NCBI GenBank assembly: GCA_964007475.1
Contig: OZ023274.1
Coordinates: forward strand, 80,797,303-80,861,302
Origin: Hybos culiciformis
Taxonomy: Eukaryota > Arthropoda > Insecta > Diptera > Hybotidae
Length of the DNA: 64,000 nt
Reading direction: 5' to 3'
Below the pieces are notes generated by a model. The model was given only the letters and a program-made list of their open reading frames with translations. It did not search any database and was not told where the DNA came from. A program made the translations under genes and the position numbers. Below, piece after piece: positions 61,996 through 64,000 of this stretch. Position 1 is the first letter of the stretch. Every line of letters begins with the position of its first letter.

Positions 61996-64000
61996 GTATT
62001 AGAAAAATTATTCATTATATTTGTTCAAGAATATAAAAAAAAAATATTTGAATAAACTATAACACTACATGCAATTAATATACACATTACAAATATTTTC
62101 ATTTAAATTTAAATGTTCACCAAAAATATCTTGTTTATACATACATAATTTAAAAATAAATGCTTTGTACACAATTCTCTTAAGGAAATTTTAAAAGCAA
62201 CATAATTTCAGAAATAAGAATACAAATGAATTAGATAATATATGTAACCTTTCTGCAAGATAGTCTTTAAAATGCTTCAACATAGTCTTAATACAAGGAG
62301 TTATGCATATATTGTTTGTTATACATAATAATTTTTCAAATACCTATTTGTTTTTTTCTTCTACAAATGCTCTGCCAATTTTTTATTACCGCAATTTGTT
62401 TATATATTTTATGTTGTTTGTTATGATTCAAGCCTTTATATGTGTGTGTGTGCATTATATATTTCTTTTTTTTTCACTTTACTTAATTTACACCTTTAAA
62501 TTAGCTTTTAATCAAGAACATAATTTTAAATTCAGCTCTCATGCATTCCAACTCGTTAGTTGACTTAAAAATAAAACAATTAAAATAAAGAACTTTTATA
62601 TTGCGAAAATAAACAAGCTAATTTAGTTGGATAATAACTAATATTAATATATTTAAAATCAATATTTTATCTGTTATTATGAAAAGTTTTAAGCCAATTT
62701 TCTTATTAATACTGATTTTAAATTAAAATAATAATAAACTATTTCCAGCGAGTGAAAATAATGTTCTGCATTTGTATTTAGTCTCAACAGAATTACAAAC
62801 AGGCAACCTAATTAGCTCTCGAAAATCAATGTGCATACTTAGAAGAGATTTGAAAAAAAATAAATAAAAATAAATTCAATAACTAAGAAGATATTAAGTT
62901 TGTAAACATTCATAACAAATCTAGAGAACATATTCTGAATTTGATTGTTGTTAATAATTTGTCAACAAAACCGAATGTTAACCTTATCTTAGATACAAAA
63001 ATTATGTGTACAAGAAGTCTCTGTATAGACAATGGTTTCAAATTCCAAAGAAAATATTATACCCATAAGAAAATTAAACTACAAATATAGTTTAAGTTCT
63101 TGTCAAGCTAATTTAATGAGAACAAATATCAGTGTCACTTCACTATATAATACTATTCCAAATAAACATGATGAAAATAGAAAAAAAAAAACAAAAAAAC
63201 AAAAGAAAACCAAACTTTGTATCCTTTTTTTTTTTTTTTTTTTCCTTGGTTACTCATTGTAAGTTTGTTAAAATAGTTATTTTTTTTTTGTCGCCAGTTG
63301 AATTAGGCTTTTCCATAAAGAAATTTGTAAAGAAATTTGCTAATTATATTTCAACAAGCTAAATAAGAGAAGAGTACCATTATAAATTGAAATGCAAAAA
63401 AAAAAAAAAAAACGTAAAAAAAGAAAATGAAGTGAATAATTTTGCATGCACTTTTTAATTACTTTTGTCTGTTTACTTTCTTTTATCGCTGGCAAAAAAA
63501 AACCTATTTTTCCTCCATGCGACAGGAAACCGGAAAAACTCTTTGCCAAAGTCTTATTTTTTTTTTATTTTAATTTATGACCAAAGGAAAAAAATAGAAA
63601 ATGATAAGAAATTTTATTTGATTTTTTACTTATTCTAAAGGAAAAATATTGTAAGTATATTTTAATTAAAAATGTAAGTCAACTGAAGCTGTCAAAAAAA
63701 AAAATCGAATATAAGGCCTGATATAAATTTTACTGGAAATGCATTTTTGGATGATGTATCCCAAGCAGTAATCCTACAATTCTCGGAGAGTGTGATTGAT
63801 TGTAATATATATATATCCATATAAATAATGAATATACCAAAAACAGAAAATTTAAATGTTGACAATATTAAATTTAGCTAAAGATCATATATTTTTCAAA
63901 AAAATAATTAATTTCCAGTTTATTTACACTTTTTATTTTTTACTTGCGTCAAACACTTTCCAATTCATCATCGCACTTGTATTCTGTCAAAACTCCCAAA
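61996..64000. other. AT-rich DNA, no gene seen
   Basis: Open frames (62303-62563, 63032-63262, 63340-63549 reverse) are low complexity and often built on poly(T)/poly(A). If the candidate exon at 61894-61995 is real, this stretch would be intron. Confidence 0.5.

Overview
The window is eukaryotic nuclear DNA, very AT-rich (my estimate is only a fifth to a quarter G+C). It has short spliced exons, GT-AG introns, AATAAA signals and dense remnants of DNA transposons and SINEs. A CFAP58-type axonemal protein, a small secreted lipocalin-like protein and an intron-bearing tyrosine-recombinase transposon fit an insect, possibly a hemipteran. The species cannot be fixed from the sequence.

Host genes, all on the + strand: a possible terminal exon of an upstream gene at the left edge (32-93); a 12-exon gene for a CFAP58 (CCDC147)-like coiled-coil protein of 891 residues (9075-14156); a 6-exon gene for a 194-residue secreted lipocalin-like protein (36169-37496); and a weak candidate for 5' exons of a gene running off the right side (about 61.6-62.0 kb). 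I see no sign that these genes act in a shared pathway.

Mobile DNA is the most interesting content. A 2.6 kb element (28107-30723) carries an apparently intact 405-residue tyrosine recombinase in three exons (Crypton-like, with R149, H250, R253, W276 and Y285 in place). One end of the element is a long, nearly perfect palindrome of about 170 bp centred on GACCGAAGGTC. The same palindrome, the same inner inverted repeat and the same subterminal sequences recur in four short copies without a gene: 2803-3650, 45056-45569, 53264-54608 and 57626-58341. The window therefore appears to hold a complete family: one putative autonomous recombinase element plus its non-autonomous derivatives. The palindrome sequence differs between two subfamilies, but both arms have changed together.

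Other elements are a 2.9 kb TIR element at 15286-18227 with a nested pogo/Tigger-like MITE and a 105-bp tandem array; a TTAA-flanked MITE at 24038-24795; a perfect 110-bp-armed palindrome at 27769-28042; two CACTG-ended elements (43222-44185, holding a tRNA/5S-like SINE head, and 51727-51905); an internally deleted hAT element with a BED-finger exon nested in one short palindrome copy (53591-54392); a 424-bp MITE at 54714-55137; and a CACGG-ended element at 58658-59627 with a tRNA-derived SINE inside. The remaining long stretches are AT-rich intergenic DNA in which I could support no gene.
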